A stretch of 64,000 nucleotides of DNA from Glacieibacterium sp965200405 (GCF_965200405.1 NZ_OZ241356.1:1364001-1428000), one strand, 5' to 3'. Positions 1 through 8,869 are shown, counted from the first letter of the stretch. The notes: generated by a model not told the origin, from the sequence alone. Numbers and translations: made by a program.

Positions 1-315
1 CGCGGTCAGCCGCGGCAGCAGGTTGAACTGCTGGAAGATGAAGCCGATGCCGCGGTTGCGTAGCCGGGCGAGCGCCGCCTCCGACAGCGTCTTGGTATCC
101 TCGCCGTCGAAGCGGTAGACGCCCTCGCTGGCTGAATCGAGGCAGCCGATGATGTTCATCAGCGTCGACTTGCCCGAGCCGGAAGGCCCCATGATCGACA
201 TCAGCTCGCCCCGGCGGACATCCATGCTGACGCCGTGCAGCGCGCGGAAGGTGCCGGCTTCGCTGGCATAATCCTTGACCACATGGTCGAGCGACAGGAC
301 CGGGACGCCGGTCAC
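1..315 (-). CDS. macB: MacB-type ABC transporter ATP-binding protein (N-terminal part, cut by window edge)
   Basis: ATPase half of a tripartite efflux or lipoprotein-type ABC exporter. Only the first 105 codons are in the window. The translation shows a Walker A motif GPSGSGKST near residue 42 and a Q-loop region FQQFNLLPRL at its end. The likely start is a GTG that overlaps the stop codon of the upstream adaptor gene (GTGA), so the pair is probably translationally coupled. The order TolC-like, MacA-like, MacB-like is that of a complete efflux operon. Whether the permease domain is fused to it, as in true MacB, or encoded separately lies outside the window. Confidence 0.85.
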   Translation of the reverse strand, partial: MTGVPVLSLDHVVKDYASEAGTFRALHGVSMDVRRGELMSIMGPSGSGKSTLMNIIGCLDSASEGVYRFDGEDTKTLSEAALARLRNRGIGFIFQQFNLLPRLTA

Positions 316-1475
316 TTGCGGTTGGGCCCGGTCCCCGGCGGCCCGAAGTTGGCGCCGGTCTTCTTGTCCTTCGACGTATCGGCGATGATGACCTTGTCGC
401 CGGCCTTGAGCGGTCCCGACATGACCTCGCTATTGTCCTGGTCGGAGGCGCCGATCTTGATCCGCACGGCCTGCGGCGCGGCATCGCGCAGGACGAACAC
501 GGTCAGCATCGACGGGTCGGCCGGGCTGTGGTTGCCAGGCACGCGGCTCGGGGGCTTGTAGTCGGTCGGCTTCCAGCTCAGCGCCGCGTTGGGCAGCAGC
601 AGGCTGTTGCTGTGGTTGGAAATCAGGAACGACGCGTTGGCGGTCATGCCCGGCAGCAGCGCGCCGTCGGGGTTCGCCACCGAGACGATGACGGTATAGG
701 TCACGACGTTCTGCTGCGAGACCGGGTTGAGACGCACCTGGGCGACGGTGCCGGTGAAGCCGCGGCTGCCATAGGCGTCGACGGTGAAATCGACACGCTG
801 GCCGACGCGGACCTTGGCGACATCGGCCTCGGCGACGGCGGCTTCGATCTGCATCTTGGTCAGGTCGCGGGCGATCTTGAACAATTCCGGCGTGGTGAAA
901 CTGGCGGCGACGGTCTGCCCGAGATCGACCGAGCGCGCGATGACCACGCCCGATACCGGCGAGCGGATCACGGTGTAGCCGAGGTTGGTGCGGTCCTGCT
1001 TGACCTGCGCCTCCGCGGCATGGACCTGCGCGGCGGTGCCGGCGGCCGACGCCTGCGCGGTCTCATAGTCCTGGCGGCTGATGTAATTCTGCTTGAACAG
1101 CTCCGCGGATCGCCGTGAATTGGCCGATTGCAGCGCGGCGGCCGAGCGGATGTTCGCAAGGCTCGCCTCAGACGCGGCAACCCGTGCCGCATAGACCGAC
1201 GGGTCGAGTTCGAGCAGCAGCTGGCCCTGCGTCACCCGGCTGTTGAAGTCGACGTACAGCTTGTCGACGGTGCCGGAGACCTGGGTGCCGACGCTGACGA
1301 CACGCACCGGGTTGAGGACGCCATTGGCGGTGATGACCTCCGACAGGTCGCCGCGCGTGACCTCGGCGGTCTTGTACTGCGAGCCCGGCACCGGCTTGTG
1401 CGAGGCTTTCCAGGCGAACCAGCCGCCGACCAGCAGCACCACCACGACCAGCATGATCCAGCGCCTGCGTGTCAT
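312..1475 (-). CDS. macA: MacA/HlyD-type periplasmic adaptor subunit
   Basis: 387-residue membrane fusion protein linking an inner-membrane ABC exporter to an outer-membrane channel. Residues 7-22 form one N-terminal transmembrane anchor. A lipoyl/barrel-sandwich half follows (VNGVLNPVRVVSVGTQVSG-like region near 50-70), then an alpha-helical hairpin of Ala/Glu-rich repeats (about 90-160) and the second lipoyl half (SPVSGVVIARSVDLGQTV). The start overlaps the stop of the TolC-like gene by 4 nt (ATGA), and its own stop overlaps the ATPase start. Substrate cannot be told from sequence; macrolide, lipopeptide or lipoprotein export are all possible. Confidence 0.85.
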   Translation of the reverse strand: MTRRRWIMLVVVVLLVGGWFAWKASHKPVPGSQYKTAEVTRGDLSEVITANGVLNPVRVVSVGTQVSGTVDKLYVDFNSRVTQGQLLLELDPSVYAARVAASEASLANIRSAAALQSANSRRSAELFKQNYISRQDYETAQASAAGTAAQVHAAEAQVKQDRTNLGYTVIRSPVSGVVIARSVDLGQTVAASFTTPELFKIARDLTKMQIEAAVAEADVAKVRVGQRVDFTVDAYGSRGFTGTVAQVRLNPVSQQNVVTYTVIVSVANPDGALLPGMTANASFLISNHSNSLLLPNAALSWKPTDYKPPSRVPGNHSPADPSMLTVFVLRDAAPQAVRIKIGASDQDNSEVMSGPLKAGDKVIIADTSKDKKTGANFGPPGTGPNRK

Positions 1476-2887
1476 CGACCGGTCCTCGTTGAATCGACTT
1501 CGGCCCCGATGCCGCCGACCGCACGCGCCAGCTGCGCCTGGCCGGTGCGTACGTTGAAGTCGGCCTGGACCAGCTGCTGGCGTGCGCTGGCAAGCTGGCT
1601 CTGCGCGTTGAGCAGGTCGGTGAAGGTGCCGACGCCCGCCTGGTAGCGGCCCTGCGCGATATTGGCGGCGGCTATCGAACTGCTGATCAGCTCGCGCGCC
1701 GTCGCCAGGCTGCGGATCGCGGTGTCGAGCGCGGTGTAGTTGCTGAACACGTCGAGCCCGGCCTGCTGGCGCGTCTGCTCGGTCAGCGCCGACTGGCGGT
1801 CGCGCTGGGCCACCGCCTGGGTGACCTGGTAGGTCCGGGCGTAGCCGTTGAACAACGGGATGTTGAGCGACACGCCGACGCTGGCGCTGTTCCGGTCGTT
1901 GCTCGAATTGGCATAGCTCAGGCTGTTCTGCGCACTGGCGCCGATCGTCGGGCGCAGGTCGGAGCGGGCGGCACGGACATTGGCGTCGGCGGACTGCAGC
2001 TGGGCGCGCTGCGAGGCAAGGTCGGGGCGCAACCGCTCGGCATCGGCGATCAGGCTGTCGACGTTAGTCTTGAGCAGGTCGCTGGACCCCAGCGCCGGCG
2101 GCGGCGCGAGATTGAGGCCGGTCGTCGGTGGCAGGCCGATCACCACCGCCAACTGGCCCTGCGAGGTCCGCAAATTGCCCCGCGCCTGGGTCAGCGTCAG
2201 TTCCGCCTGCGCCAGCGACGAGCGCGCCTGCAGCGTGTCGGACGGCGTCGTCACCCCGGAACGCTCGCGGGCGGCGGCGGTGTTGAGCGATTGCTGCGCG
2301 AAGACCACGCTGGCCTCGGCCGCGATCACCGAGCCGGTATTGGCCTGGACGCTGTTGAAGGCGGTGACGGTGTCGAGAGCGATGCCCTGCGCGGTATCCG
2401 CGAAGCTGGCGAGCGCTGCGGCCTGTTGGGCACGGGCGCTGTCGATGCGCGCCCGCCGGCCACCGAAATCGAAGATCAGCCAGTCGAGGCTGATGCTCGC
2501 GGTGGTGCCGAGGTCGGTCGAGCTGCTGGCGGTGCTGAAGCTCTGCCCGGGTGCGATAAGGACGGTCGAATTGCTGAACAGGTCGCTGCGGCTGAGCTGT
2601 GGCCCGACGCTGGCGTTGAGCGTCGGCAGGTCGGCGGCCCGTGCGATGCCGACACCGGCCGCCGCGCTGCGGACGCTGGCCCAGGCGGCGGCGGTCGCGG
2701 GGTTGCGGCACAGCGCCAGGTCGACGAGATCCGGCAGCGCGAGCGGCGTTGCCGGGATCGCCTCGCCGCACGCCGCACCGGCGGTCAGCCGCGGGCGCTC
2801 GACGGGCATCAGGTGGCGCGGATCGTCGCTCGCGGCGAGCGCGGGAGCAGCGATCAGGACACTCAGCAGTATCGATCGGAGGAGCAT
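1472..2887 (-). CDS. TolC-family outer-membrane efflux protein
   Basis: 471-residue outer-membrane factor with a Sec signal peptide (about residues 1-19, ending ALAAS). It carries the twofold repeated, Ala/Gln/Ser-rich helical pattern of the OEP family, with the second repeat near residues 270-460 (ARSDLRPTIGASAQ, then GRYQAGVGTFTDLLNAQSQL). First gene of a three-gene efflux operon read on the minus strand. The upstream 96 nt separate it from an SDR gene on the same strand, so the operon promoter should lie at 2888-2983, where I see no clear consensus. Confidence 0.88.
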   Translation of the reverse strand: MLLRSILLSVLIAAPALAASDDPRHLMPVERPRLTAGAACGEAIPATPLALPDLVDLALCRNPATAAAWASVRSAAAGVGIARAADLPTLNASVGPQLSRSDLFSNSTVLIAPGQSFSTASSSTDLGTTASISLDWLIFDFGGRRARIDSARAQQAAALASFADTAQGIALDTVTAFNSVQANTGSVIAAEASVVFAQQSLNTAAARERSGVTTPSDTLQARSSLAQAELTLTQARGNLRTSQGQLAVVIGLPPTTGLNLAPPPALGSSDLLKTNVDSLIADAERLRPDLASQRAQLQSADANVRAARSDLRPTIGASAQNSLSYANSSNDRNSASVGVSLNIPLFNGYARTYQVTQAVAQRDRQSALTEQTRQQAGLDVFSNYTALDTAIRSLATARELISSSIAAANIAQGRYQAGVGTFTDLLNAQSQLASARQQLVQADFNVRTGQAQLARAVGGIGAEVDSTRTGR

Positions 2888-2983
2888 GCAGCCCTGTGTT
2901 TAGCGGTGACGACGTGGGCGTCGAGTGGGGCATACGCTCGCAGTCGAGCTTCCCCCTCGACGTTACGGATACGAATCTACCGG

Positions 2984-3661
2984 TCAGAACGGAATCGGCT
3001 GGCCGTCCCAGGCGAACAGCCTGCCGCTGTCGGGCGGGGCCAGCGTGTCGAGCACGGTCAGCAGGCGGACGGCGGCGTCGACGGGGGTGAACAGCGTCCG
3101 GGCACTGCGCTGGAACGGCTTGGACAGCGCGGTATCGACGGTGCCCGGGTGCAACGCCATGCACAGGCCGAGCGGGTGACTGCGCGCATGCTCGATGGCC
3201 AGCGTTCGAACCAGCTGGTTTAGCGCGGCTTTCGAGGCGCGGTAGCCGTGCCAGCCGCCGAGGCGATTGTCCTCGATTGACCCGACGCGGGCGGACAGCG
3301 CGGCGAAGGCGGTCTTGCGGTCGCTGCGCAGCTTGGGGAGAAAGGCTTGGGCGACCAGCGCCGGACCGATGGCGTTGACCGCGAATTGCTGCGCCAATGC
3401 TGCGGCATCCAGGTCGCGGCGGGACTTCCCGGGGGTGGTGCCGAGGTGACCGGTAGCGACGATCACGAGGTCGAGCGAGCCGTCGATGCGGGCTGCGGCG
3501 GCGGTGATCGAGGCGGGATCCGTCAGGTCGAGACCGTTGCTGCGGCTTAGTCCAATAACCTCCGCCCGACCGGCCAGTGCCTCGATCAGTGCGGCCCCGA
3601 TACCACCGGATGCACCGACGATGACGGCGCGCAGGTCCTTGCCGAAGCTTGGAAGGATCAA
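2984..3661 (-). CDS. Short-chain dehydrogenase/reductase (225 aa)
   Basis: Small classical SDR. The NAD(P)-binding motif GASGGIG sits near residue 16, VNAIGP marks the N-A-G region, and YRASK is the Tyr-x-x-x-Lys catalytic pair. No ATG is available. The best start is TTG at 3661, overlapping the clpS stop (TTGA), which gives a normal N-terminus with the beta-strand AVIVGASG. A longer in-frame reading upstream is only antisense-like sequence across clpS. Substrate unknown; members of this size (CsgA-like or YbjT-like) act on small alcohols or are uncharacterised. The coupling to clpS is physical and implies no functional link. Confidence 0.82.
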   Translation of the reverse strand: MILPSFGKDLRAVIVGASGGIGAALIEALAGRAEVIGLSRSNGLDLTDPASITAAAARIDGSLDLVIVATGHLGTTPGKSRRDLDAAALAQQFAVNAIGPALVAQAFLPKLRSDRKTAFAALSARVGSIEDNRLGGWHGYRASKAALNQLVRTLAIEHARSHPLGLCMALHPGTVDTALSKPFQRSARTLFTPVDAAVRLLTVLDTLAPPDSGRLFAWDGQPIPF

Positions 3662-3993
3662 TCCTTCTCCATCGTCGCCTGCAGCGGATGCTGGTGCTCG
3701 CGGGCGAAGTCGATGACCTGGCTCACTTTCGTCTCGGCGACCTCGTAGGTGAAGACGCCGCAGATCCCGACCCCGCGCTGGTGGACATGGAGCATGACCT
3801 GCGTCGCCTCCTCGATCGTCATCTTGAAGAAGCGCTGCAGCGTCAGCACGACGAACTCCATCGGCGTGTAGTCGTCGTTGAGCATCAGCACCTTGTACAG
3901 CGCCGGCTGCTTGGTCTTGGGCTTCGCCTTGGTAGCGACGCCACCCGCCGTATCGCGGTCGTCGTTGCGCTGCGGGCCGGCATGGATGATCAC
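3658..3993 (-). CDS. clpS: ClpS, ATP-dependent Clp protease adaptor
   Basis: About 111 residues. ClpS delivers N-degron substrates to the ClpAP protease in the cytoplasm. The core is intact: LYKVLMLNDDYTPMEFVV (the D-D-Y-T-P-M-E-F substrate pocket), then a helix FFKMTIEEATQVMLHVHQ-like stretch and the conserved GICGVFTYEVAETKV. I place the start at GTG 3993, giving MIIHAGPQRN, because the longer reading runs into non-conserved sequence across the phasin terminator. clpA, often the next gene, is not here; an SDR follows with overlapping codons instead. Confidence 0.9.
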   Translation of the reverse strand: MIIHAGPQRNDDRDTAGGVATKAKPKTKQPALYKVLMLNDDYTPMEFVVLTLQRFFKMTIEEATQVMLHVHQRGVGICGVFTYEVAETKVSQVIDFAREHQHPLQATMEKD

Positions 3994-4050
3994 TTTGGCA
4001 TTCTCGAACGACGCTGGAAGGTGACAATATAGGCCGCTGTGAGCCCAAGC

Positions 4051-4080
4051 AAAAGGGCGGAGGCTTTCACCCCCGCCCTC
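4051..4080 (-). terminator. Rho-independent terminator of the phasin gene
   Basis: On the minus strand a GGGCGG...CCGCCC stem is followed by TTTT (plus-strand AAAA at 4051-4054). It begins 20 nt after the phasin stop codon and upstream of clpS, so the phasin gene can form a separate transcript. Confidence 0.6.
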
Positions 4081-4099
4081 CCGGTCAATCGGTCGCGAC

Positions 4100-5128
4100 T
4101 TAGCGGCTGAAGGTCGAGGTAGCAGCCGACTTGAACTTGTCGGTAGCAACCGCGATGCGGTTCTGGACCGGCTCGAAGACTTCGCCAGCCAGCTTGACCA
4201 GCGTCTCGGAGAGCTTGGTCATCTCGGCGACGGCAGCGTCGAACTGCGTCTTGGCGAAGTCGTTCTGCAGCTGGATCAGCTCGTTCGGCGTCTTGACCGT
4301 GGTCATGGCGCGGGCAGCGGCAGTGGTCTCTTCAAAGCTCTTGCGGCTGAAGTCGGCGACTTCGCGAGCAATCGCCTCGAGACCCGAGGTCGCGGCCTTG
4401 GTCGATGCCAGCAGGGCTTCGACATTGTCCTTGGTGTGGGTCGACATCTCGTCGAGCGACTTGATGCCCTGCTCGACGGCGTCCTTGGACTTGGCGGAAA
4501 CCTGCTCGAAAGCGGCCTTGCCGCTGGCGATGGCGTTGGCGGCGCCGTTCTTCAGGGCCTCGGTCGCCTTGCTGCCGTAGTCGTTGAGTTGCTCGTTCAT
4601 GGTCGCTTCCTTCTTGGGCTGGATGATTGGTTCGGGCGTCGTTACTGGCGGCGGGGCAATCGGCGCCGGCGCTGCGGCGATCGGAGCTGATGCCGCGGGA
4701 GCAGGCGGAATTACCGGAGGCACGGCGGCTGCCGGGGCGGGCGGAACGACCGGCGCAGGTGCCGCCGCAGGAGCAGGCGCTATCGGAGCAGCCTGGGCCA
4801 ACGGCGCAGGTGCATCCTTCGCGACCGGCGGCGGGGGAGCGACAGGCTGCGGTGCCGGAGCCGGTGCCTTGGCGATCGGAGCCGGCGCAGGAACCGGAGC
4901 CGGCTTGACGACAGGTGCAGCCGTCGACTGAGGCGCAACCGGCGCGGCGACCGGTGTTTCGGCGGCCATTGGCGGGACACTCGTGCTCTGTGTCGGCGAT
5001 GCCGGCTTCAGCGCCCTGGGGGTGCTTGCCTTGGGCATCGTGACCTTTGGCAATGCGGTCGCGGGCGCCGACGCCACTTCGATAACCGATGGGCGGACGG
5101 GCTTCGACTTTTTGTCAGCGGCTGCCAT
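4100..5128 (-). CDS. Phasin family protein with Pro/Ala-rich N-terminal extension
   Basis: 342 residues. Phasins coat polyhydroxyalkanoate granules. The last ~145 residues (from MNEQLNDYGSK) form the phasin_2 helical domain, with heptad-like repeats and motifs such as VADFSRKSFEETTAAA and LIQLQNDFAKTQFD. The first ~195 residues are a low-complexity stretch of Ala, Pro and Val, like PhaF/PhaI-type or sphingomonad phasins. The ATG at 5128 has a good Shine-Dalgarno (GGAGACGAGA). An internal ATG near 4600 could give a short phasin without the extension. The gene has its own promoter and terminator. PHA synthase is not in the window; bdhA (52164) is. Confidence 0.85.
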   Translation of the reverse strand: MAAADKKSKPVRPSVIEVASAPATALPKVTMPKASTPRALKPASPTQSTSVPPMAAETPVAAPVAPQSTAAPVVKPAPVPAPAPIAKAPAPAPQPVAPPPPVAKDAPAPLAQAAPIAPAPAAAPAPVVPPAPAAAVPPVIPPAPAASAPIAAAPAPIAPPPVTTPEPIIQPKKEATMNEQLNDYGSKATEALKNGAANAIASGKAAFEQVSAKSKDAVEQGIKSLDEMSTHTKDNVEALLASTKAATSGLEAIAREVADFSRKSFEETTAAARAMTTVKTPNELIQLQNDFAKTQFDAAVAEMTKLSETLVKLAGEVFEPVQNRIAVATDKFKSAATSTFSR

Positions 5129-5145
5129 TCTCGTCTCCAAAGTCG

Positions 5146-5206
5146 TGCTGCACTGCGCAATATAACTGATATGCGACGATATCAAGTCAAATGTTGCAGT
5201 GCAGCA
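5146..5206 (-). promoter_or_regulatory. Phasin promoter flanked by an 11-bp TGC-rich inverted repeat
   Basis: Minus-strand promoter: -35 TTGACT (5190-5185), 17-nt spacer, -10 AGTTAT (5167-5162) or, with two more spacer bases, TTATAT. It is bracketed by a perfect inverted repeat: TGCTGCACTGC at 5146-5156 and GCAGTGCAGCA at 5196-5206. One arm lies just upstream of -35 and the other near the expected start site. The repressor PhaR is known to bind TGC-rich repeats in front of phasin genes, so these are candidate PhaR operators (inference). Confidence 0.6.
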
Positions 5207-5213
5207 TGAAGCT

Positions 5214-6593
5214 TCAGTGACCGACTGTGACAGCCTCCACACCGCTTGCGGCAAGCTGTTGATTCAGTGCCGACATCAACCGGGCAAGAGCATCTTCGCT
5301 GGTTGCTTCGGCGCGAGCGACAAGAACGTCCTGAGTGTTGGATGCGCGGAGCAGCCACCAGCCGTCGGGGGTGTTGACTCGGGCGCCATCGGTTTCGTTG
5401 ACTTGCGCGCCGGCTGCCTTGAGCCGTGCCAGGACCTCGTCGACGACCAGGAACTTGCGGTCTTCCGACGACTGGAAGCGCATTTCGGGCGTGTTGATCA
5501 TCACTGGCATCGCGTCCTTCAACGCGGTCAGCGAGCCGCCGAGCGCCGACACCGCACCAATCAACCGAACGGCGGAGTAGATGCCGTCATCGAAGCCGTA
5601 CCAGTCGTGCTTGAAGAAGATGTGCCCGCTCATCTCGCCGGCGAGGGGCGAGTCGAGCTCTTTCATCTTGGCCTTGATCAGCGAGTGACCGGTCTTCCAC
5701 ATCAACGGGTTGCCGCCGAGTTCCGCGATGCGGTCGAACAGCATCTGCGACGCCTTGACGTCGGCAATGATCGTCGCGCCGGGCAGCGCCTTGAGCACGG
5801 GTGCGGCCAAGATCGACAGCAGCTGGTCACCCCAGACGACGCGGCCCCGCGAATCGACGGCGCCGAGGCGATCGGCATCACCGTCGAACGCGACGCCGAA
5901 GTCGCAGCCTTGTTCGGCGACGACTCGCTTCAGGTCGACGAGGTTAGCCTCGTCGGTCGGGTCGGGATGGTGGTTGGGAAAGGCGCCGTCGACCTCGGTG
6001 AACAGCAGGTGATGGGTGCCGGGGAGCAGCTTTACGAGCTTCTCGACGACCGGACCGGCGACGCCGTTGCCGCAATCCCAGGCGATGTTGAACGCCTTGC
6101 CGTCGAAGCCGCGGACCAGCCGCTGGACGTATCGGTCCATGATCTCGACCGACTCGCTCGAGCCCTCGCCCGTCTCCCAGTCGCCCGCGGCCGCCATCGT
6201 GCCGAGCGCCTGGATATCGGCGCCGAAGAATGGCCCGTTGCCGAGCATCATCTTGAAGCCGTTGTAATTAGGCGGGTTGTGCGAGCCGGTGATCATCACG
6301 CCGCCATCGCAATTGAGCTCGTGGACGGCGTAATAGAGCATCGGCGTCGGTCCGAGACCGATCCGGACCGCATCGACGCCACTGGCGTTCAGCCCGGCGA
6401 CAAGCGCCGCTTCCAGTCCCGGCGAGGACGTCCGCCCATCGAAGCCGACGGCGACGCGGCGGCCGCCGGAGCGCGCGATCCGCGTGCCGAAGCTGCGGCC
6501 GATGGCGTGGGCGTCGGCCTCGCCGAGCGTCTCGCCGATGATCCCGCGAATGTCGTATTCGCGCAGCGAGGTCGGATGGAATTCATGGCTCAT
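5214..6593 (-). CDS. Phosphomannomutase/phosphoglucomutase
   Basis: 459-residue alpha-D-phosphohexomutase. It interconverts hexose 1- and 6-phosphates (Man or Glc) and feeds GDP-mannose, LPS and exopolysaccharide synthesis. The active-site phosphoserine loop ITGSHNPPNYNG is near residue 108, the metal loop DGDADR near 245, the sugar loop GEMSGH near 327, and a C-terminal phosphate loop RASNTQ near 425. The order is typical of AlgC/PMM. The start ATG at 6593 follows GGAG with 6-nt spacing; the TTG just before it is less likely. Mannose versus glucose preference cannot be settled from sequence. Confidence 0.92.
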   Translation of the reverse strand: MSHEFHPTSLREYDIRGIIGETLGEADAHAIGRSFGTRIARSGGRRVAVGFDGRTSSPGLEAALVAGLNASGVDAVRIGLGPTPMLYYAVHELNCDGGVMITGSHNPPNYNGFKMMLGNGPFFGADIQALGTMAAAGDWETGEGSSESVEIMDRYVQRLVRGFDGKAFNIAWDCGNGVAGPVVEKLVKLLPGTHHLLFTEVDGAFPNHHPDPTDEANLVDLKRVVAEQGCDFGVAFDGDADRLGAVDSRGRVVWGDQLLSILAAPVLKALPGATIIADVKASQMLFDRIAELGGNPLMWKTGHSLIKAKMKELDSPLAGEMSGHIFFKHDWYGFDDGIYSAVRLIGAVSALGGSLTALKDAMPVMINTPEMRFQSSEDRKFLVVDEVLARLKAAGAQVNETDGARVNTPDGWWLLRASNTQDVLVARAEATSEDALARLMSALNQQLAASGVEAVTVGH

Positions 6594-6653
6594 CAAGGGC
6601 TCCGGACTTAGCTACCTGGGCAGCACGTTTGTGCGCTGCGGCATAATATAACG

Positions 6654-7049
6654 CTAACGCCGCCGCAAACGGCCCAACAACAAATCGCGTGCGTCGGTCG
6701 CGGCCTGCATCGCCACCGCATCGCCGCCCGCGTCTGGATGCGCGGTGGTCACCCGGCGGCGCCACGCGGCATGGATCGCCTCGGCATCGGCGTCGTCCGG
6801 GGTGCCGAGCAGCAGCCGCGCGCGCTTGACCGCGCTGAACTCGCCCAGGCCCTGCTTGCCGGCGTACCACCAGAAAGCCGCGGCCGCCCCGGCGATGGCG
6901 GCCGGTATGACCTTGCCGGTTTCGAGCAGTCTGAGCGCCAGCAAGCCGAGCGCCGCCACCGCGCCCCAACGCTTGAGGGACGGCAGCAGCTCGCCGCGCT
7001 GGTGCAGCCACCATGCCAGTCCGAGCACCGCCAGAACGGCAAGCAACAT
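6654..7049 (-). CDS. Membrane-anchored DnaJ-domain protein
   Basis: 131 residues. Two hydrophobic segments occupy residues 1-16 and about 33-65. The C-terminal half is a short J-domain with the diagnostic His-Pro-Asp in TTAHPDAGGD near residue 108. J-proteins stimulate DnaK-type ATPases; the membrane anchor with a terminal J-domain resembles Tim14/Pam18-like bacterial proteins. The ATG at 7049 lies one base after the mipZ stop, so the two genes are co-transcribed. The J-domain is compact, with helix I reduced, as is common in this alphaproteobacterial family. Partner and client unknown. Confidence 0.8.
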   Translation of the reverse strand: MLLAVLAVLGLAWWLHQRGELLPSLKRWGAVAALGLLALRLLETGKVIPAAIAGAAAAFWWYAGKQGLGEFSAVKRARLLLGTPDDADAEAIHAAWRRRVTTAHPDAGGDAVAMQAATDARDLLLGRLRRR

Positions 7050-7050
7050 C

Positions 7051-7875
7051 TCAGGCGGCCGCCGCCGCAGCCGCTGCGGTCGCCGTGTCCCAGCCGGGAA
7101 GCGCCAGGCCACCGATCAGGGCGCGCAACTCGGCCCGCGCCGCGACATGGCTCAGGCTGAAATCTTCCAGCGCGTTGGTGTCGAGCAGGGTCAGGCCGCG
7201 CGGAAACAGCTCGCGGAAGATGACGCGCTCGGACAGGCCGGGCACGACGCGAAAGCCGACGCGCTTCGACAATTCGCCGAGTGCAGCGGCCATGCGGCGC
7301 ATATTGCGGGCATCGAGATTGGCGAGGCGATTGCGAAGTACGACCCAGTCGACGGTGCCGCCGTCGGTGCGAGCCCGCGCCTTGCGGGTGTCCCAGATCA
7401 GCTCGGCGTAAAAGCTCGGCTTCTTGACCTTGAAAGTCTCGGGATCGACCTGGCCGATCAGGTCGAAGTCGACGAAACTGTCGTTCATCGGCGTCACCAG
7501 CGTGTCGGCGCGGCCCAGCGCGGCGCGGGCCAGCGGCGAGTCGCGGCCCGGCGTGTCGACGACGATGAAGTCGCGGTCGCGCCATTCGAGTAGCTGGTCG
7601 ATCAGCAGGTCGGTGTCGCCCGGCGCATCCTCGATCACCGCGACGGCCGGCACCGGCAGCTCGAGCTCGCGCTTCTTGCCGAAATTGACGCGGTTCTCGA
7701 GATAGCGCGCCACCGTACGCTGGCGAGCATCGAGGTCGATCGCGCCGACGTCGAAGCCGGCATGGGCCAGTGCCACGGCGATGTGAACGGCGGTCGTCGA
7801 CTTGCCCGATCCGCCCTTTTCGTTGCCGAGCACGATGATATGCGCGCGGCCCGGCCCCCCCGCCGCGCTAACCAT
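7051..7875 (-). CDS. mipZ: MipZ, ParA-like division-plane positioning ATPase
   Basis: 274 residues. MipZ forms polar gradients through ParB and inhibits FtsZ assembly, so division occurs at mid-cell. The deviant Walker A motif is GNEKGGSGKST (near residue 17), with IDLDARQRTV and the Walker B-like FIVVDTPG afterwards, matching the MipZ family closely. The C-terminal tail is a run of alanines. I choose ATG 7875 over an in-frame TTG two codons earlier. The dnaJ-like gene follows at once. panC is divergent, so the 93-nt gap must hold both promoters. Confidence 0.9.
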   Translation of the reverse strand: MVSAAGGPGRAHIIVLGNEKGGSGKSTTAVHIAVALAHAGFDVGAIDLDARQRTVARYLENRVNFGKKRELELPVPAVAVIEDAPGDTDLLIDQLLEWRDRDFIVVDTPGRDSPLARAALGRADTLVTPMNDSFVDFDLIGQVDPETFKVKKPSFYAELIWDTRKARARTDGGTVDWVVLRNRLANLDARNMRRMAAALGELSKRVGFRVVPGLSERVIFRELFPRGLTLLDTNALEDFSLSHVAARAELRALIGGLALPGWDTATAAAAAAAA

Positions 7876-7968
7876 GGACAACCCCGTTTACCATCGACAA
7901 CTTTCATGCTTGCCAGTTGCGGCGGTGTTTCCGACACAGCGGCGGCTTAGTCAAATAGTGGAGCCGTG

Positions 7969-8835
7969 ATGGCCGAGACCCTGCCGATCGTCCGCACCGT
8001 CGCCGAACTCCGCGCCCGGGTTGCGGCGTGGCGGGAACAAGGCGAGCGGATCGCGCTGGTGCCTACCATGGGGGCGCTCCATGCCGGGCATATCTCGCTC
8101 GTCGAGGCGGGGCGGCAGCGCGCCGAGCGGGTCGTCGCAACGGTGTTCGTCAACCCCAGGCAGTTCGGGCCGAACGAGGATCTCGACCGCTATCCCCGCG
8201 ACGAGGCCGGCGACGCGGCACGGCTGGCGGCGGCAGGCTGCGACCTGTTGTTCGCGCCCGGTGTCGAGGCGATCTACCCGCCGGGCTTCGCCACGCAGGT
8301 CCGCGTTACGGGCTTGAGCGAGCGGCTGTGCGGCGCGGCGCGGCCGGGGCATTTCGATGGCGTGGCGACGGTGGTGACCAAGCTGCTCAACCAGGCGCGC
8401 GCCGATATCGCGCTGTTCGGGGAGAAGGACTGGCAGCAGTTGGCGATCATCCGCCGCCTGGCGCTCGACCTCGACATTCCGACCGAGATCGCCGGCTGTC
8501 CGATCGTTCGCGATGCCGACGGCCTCGCGCTGAGTTCGCGCAATGCCTACCTCGATGCCGGCGAACGTGAGCGGGCAGTCGCGTTGCCGCGTGCCTTGCA
8601 GACGGCGGCGGCGGCGATCGGCGCTGGCCGGCCCGTGGACGCGGTGCTGGCCGAGGCAAAGGCGGCGCTGGTCGCTGCGGGATTCGGACCCGTCGACTAT
8701 ATCACCCTGAGCGGTGCCGACGACCTCGAGCCGATGACCGGGCTCGACCGCCCGGCGCGGCTGCTGGCAGCTGCCTGGATGGGGCGCACCCGGCTGATCG
8801 ACAATGTCGCGGTCACGGGAACCGGCGCATACTGA
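7969..8835 (+). CDS. panC: PanC, pantothenate synthetase (pantoate-beta-alanine ligase)
   Basis: 288 residues. It joins pantoate and beta-alanine with ATP to make pantothenate for CoA. The nucleotidyl-transferase HxGH-type motif is in PTMGALHAGH (residues 32-41). NPRQFGPNEDLDRYPR, FGEKDWQQL and LSSRNAYL are the conserved pantoate/ATP-site blocks. The ATG at 7969 has GGAG five bases upstream; the GTG just before it has poor spacing. No other pantothenate genes are beside it. It is divergent from mipZ. Confidence 0.95.
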   Translation: MAETLPIVRTVAELRARVAAWREQGERIALVPTMGALHAGHISLVEAGRQRAERVVATVFVNPRQFGPNEDLDRYPRDEAGDAARLAAAGCDLLFAPGVEAIYPPGFATQVRVTGLSERLCGAARPGHFDGVATVVTKLLNQARADIALFGEKDWQQLAIIRRLALDLDIPTEIAGCPIVRDADGLALSSRNAYLDAGERERAVALPRALQTAAAAIGAGRPVDAVLAEAKAALVAAGFGPVDYITLSGADDLEPMTGLDRPARLLAAAWMGRTRLIDNVAVTGTGAY

Positions 8836-8869
8836 GGCGTTGAAGCCGCATCCCGTCCTGGAGACCAAC

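Noticed and set aside
5199..6611. 470-residue open frame opposite the phosphomannomutase gene
   Set aside because: Same coordinates as a clearly conserved gene on the other strand; no ribosome-binding site or known domain.
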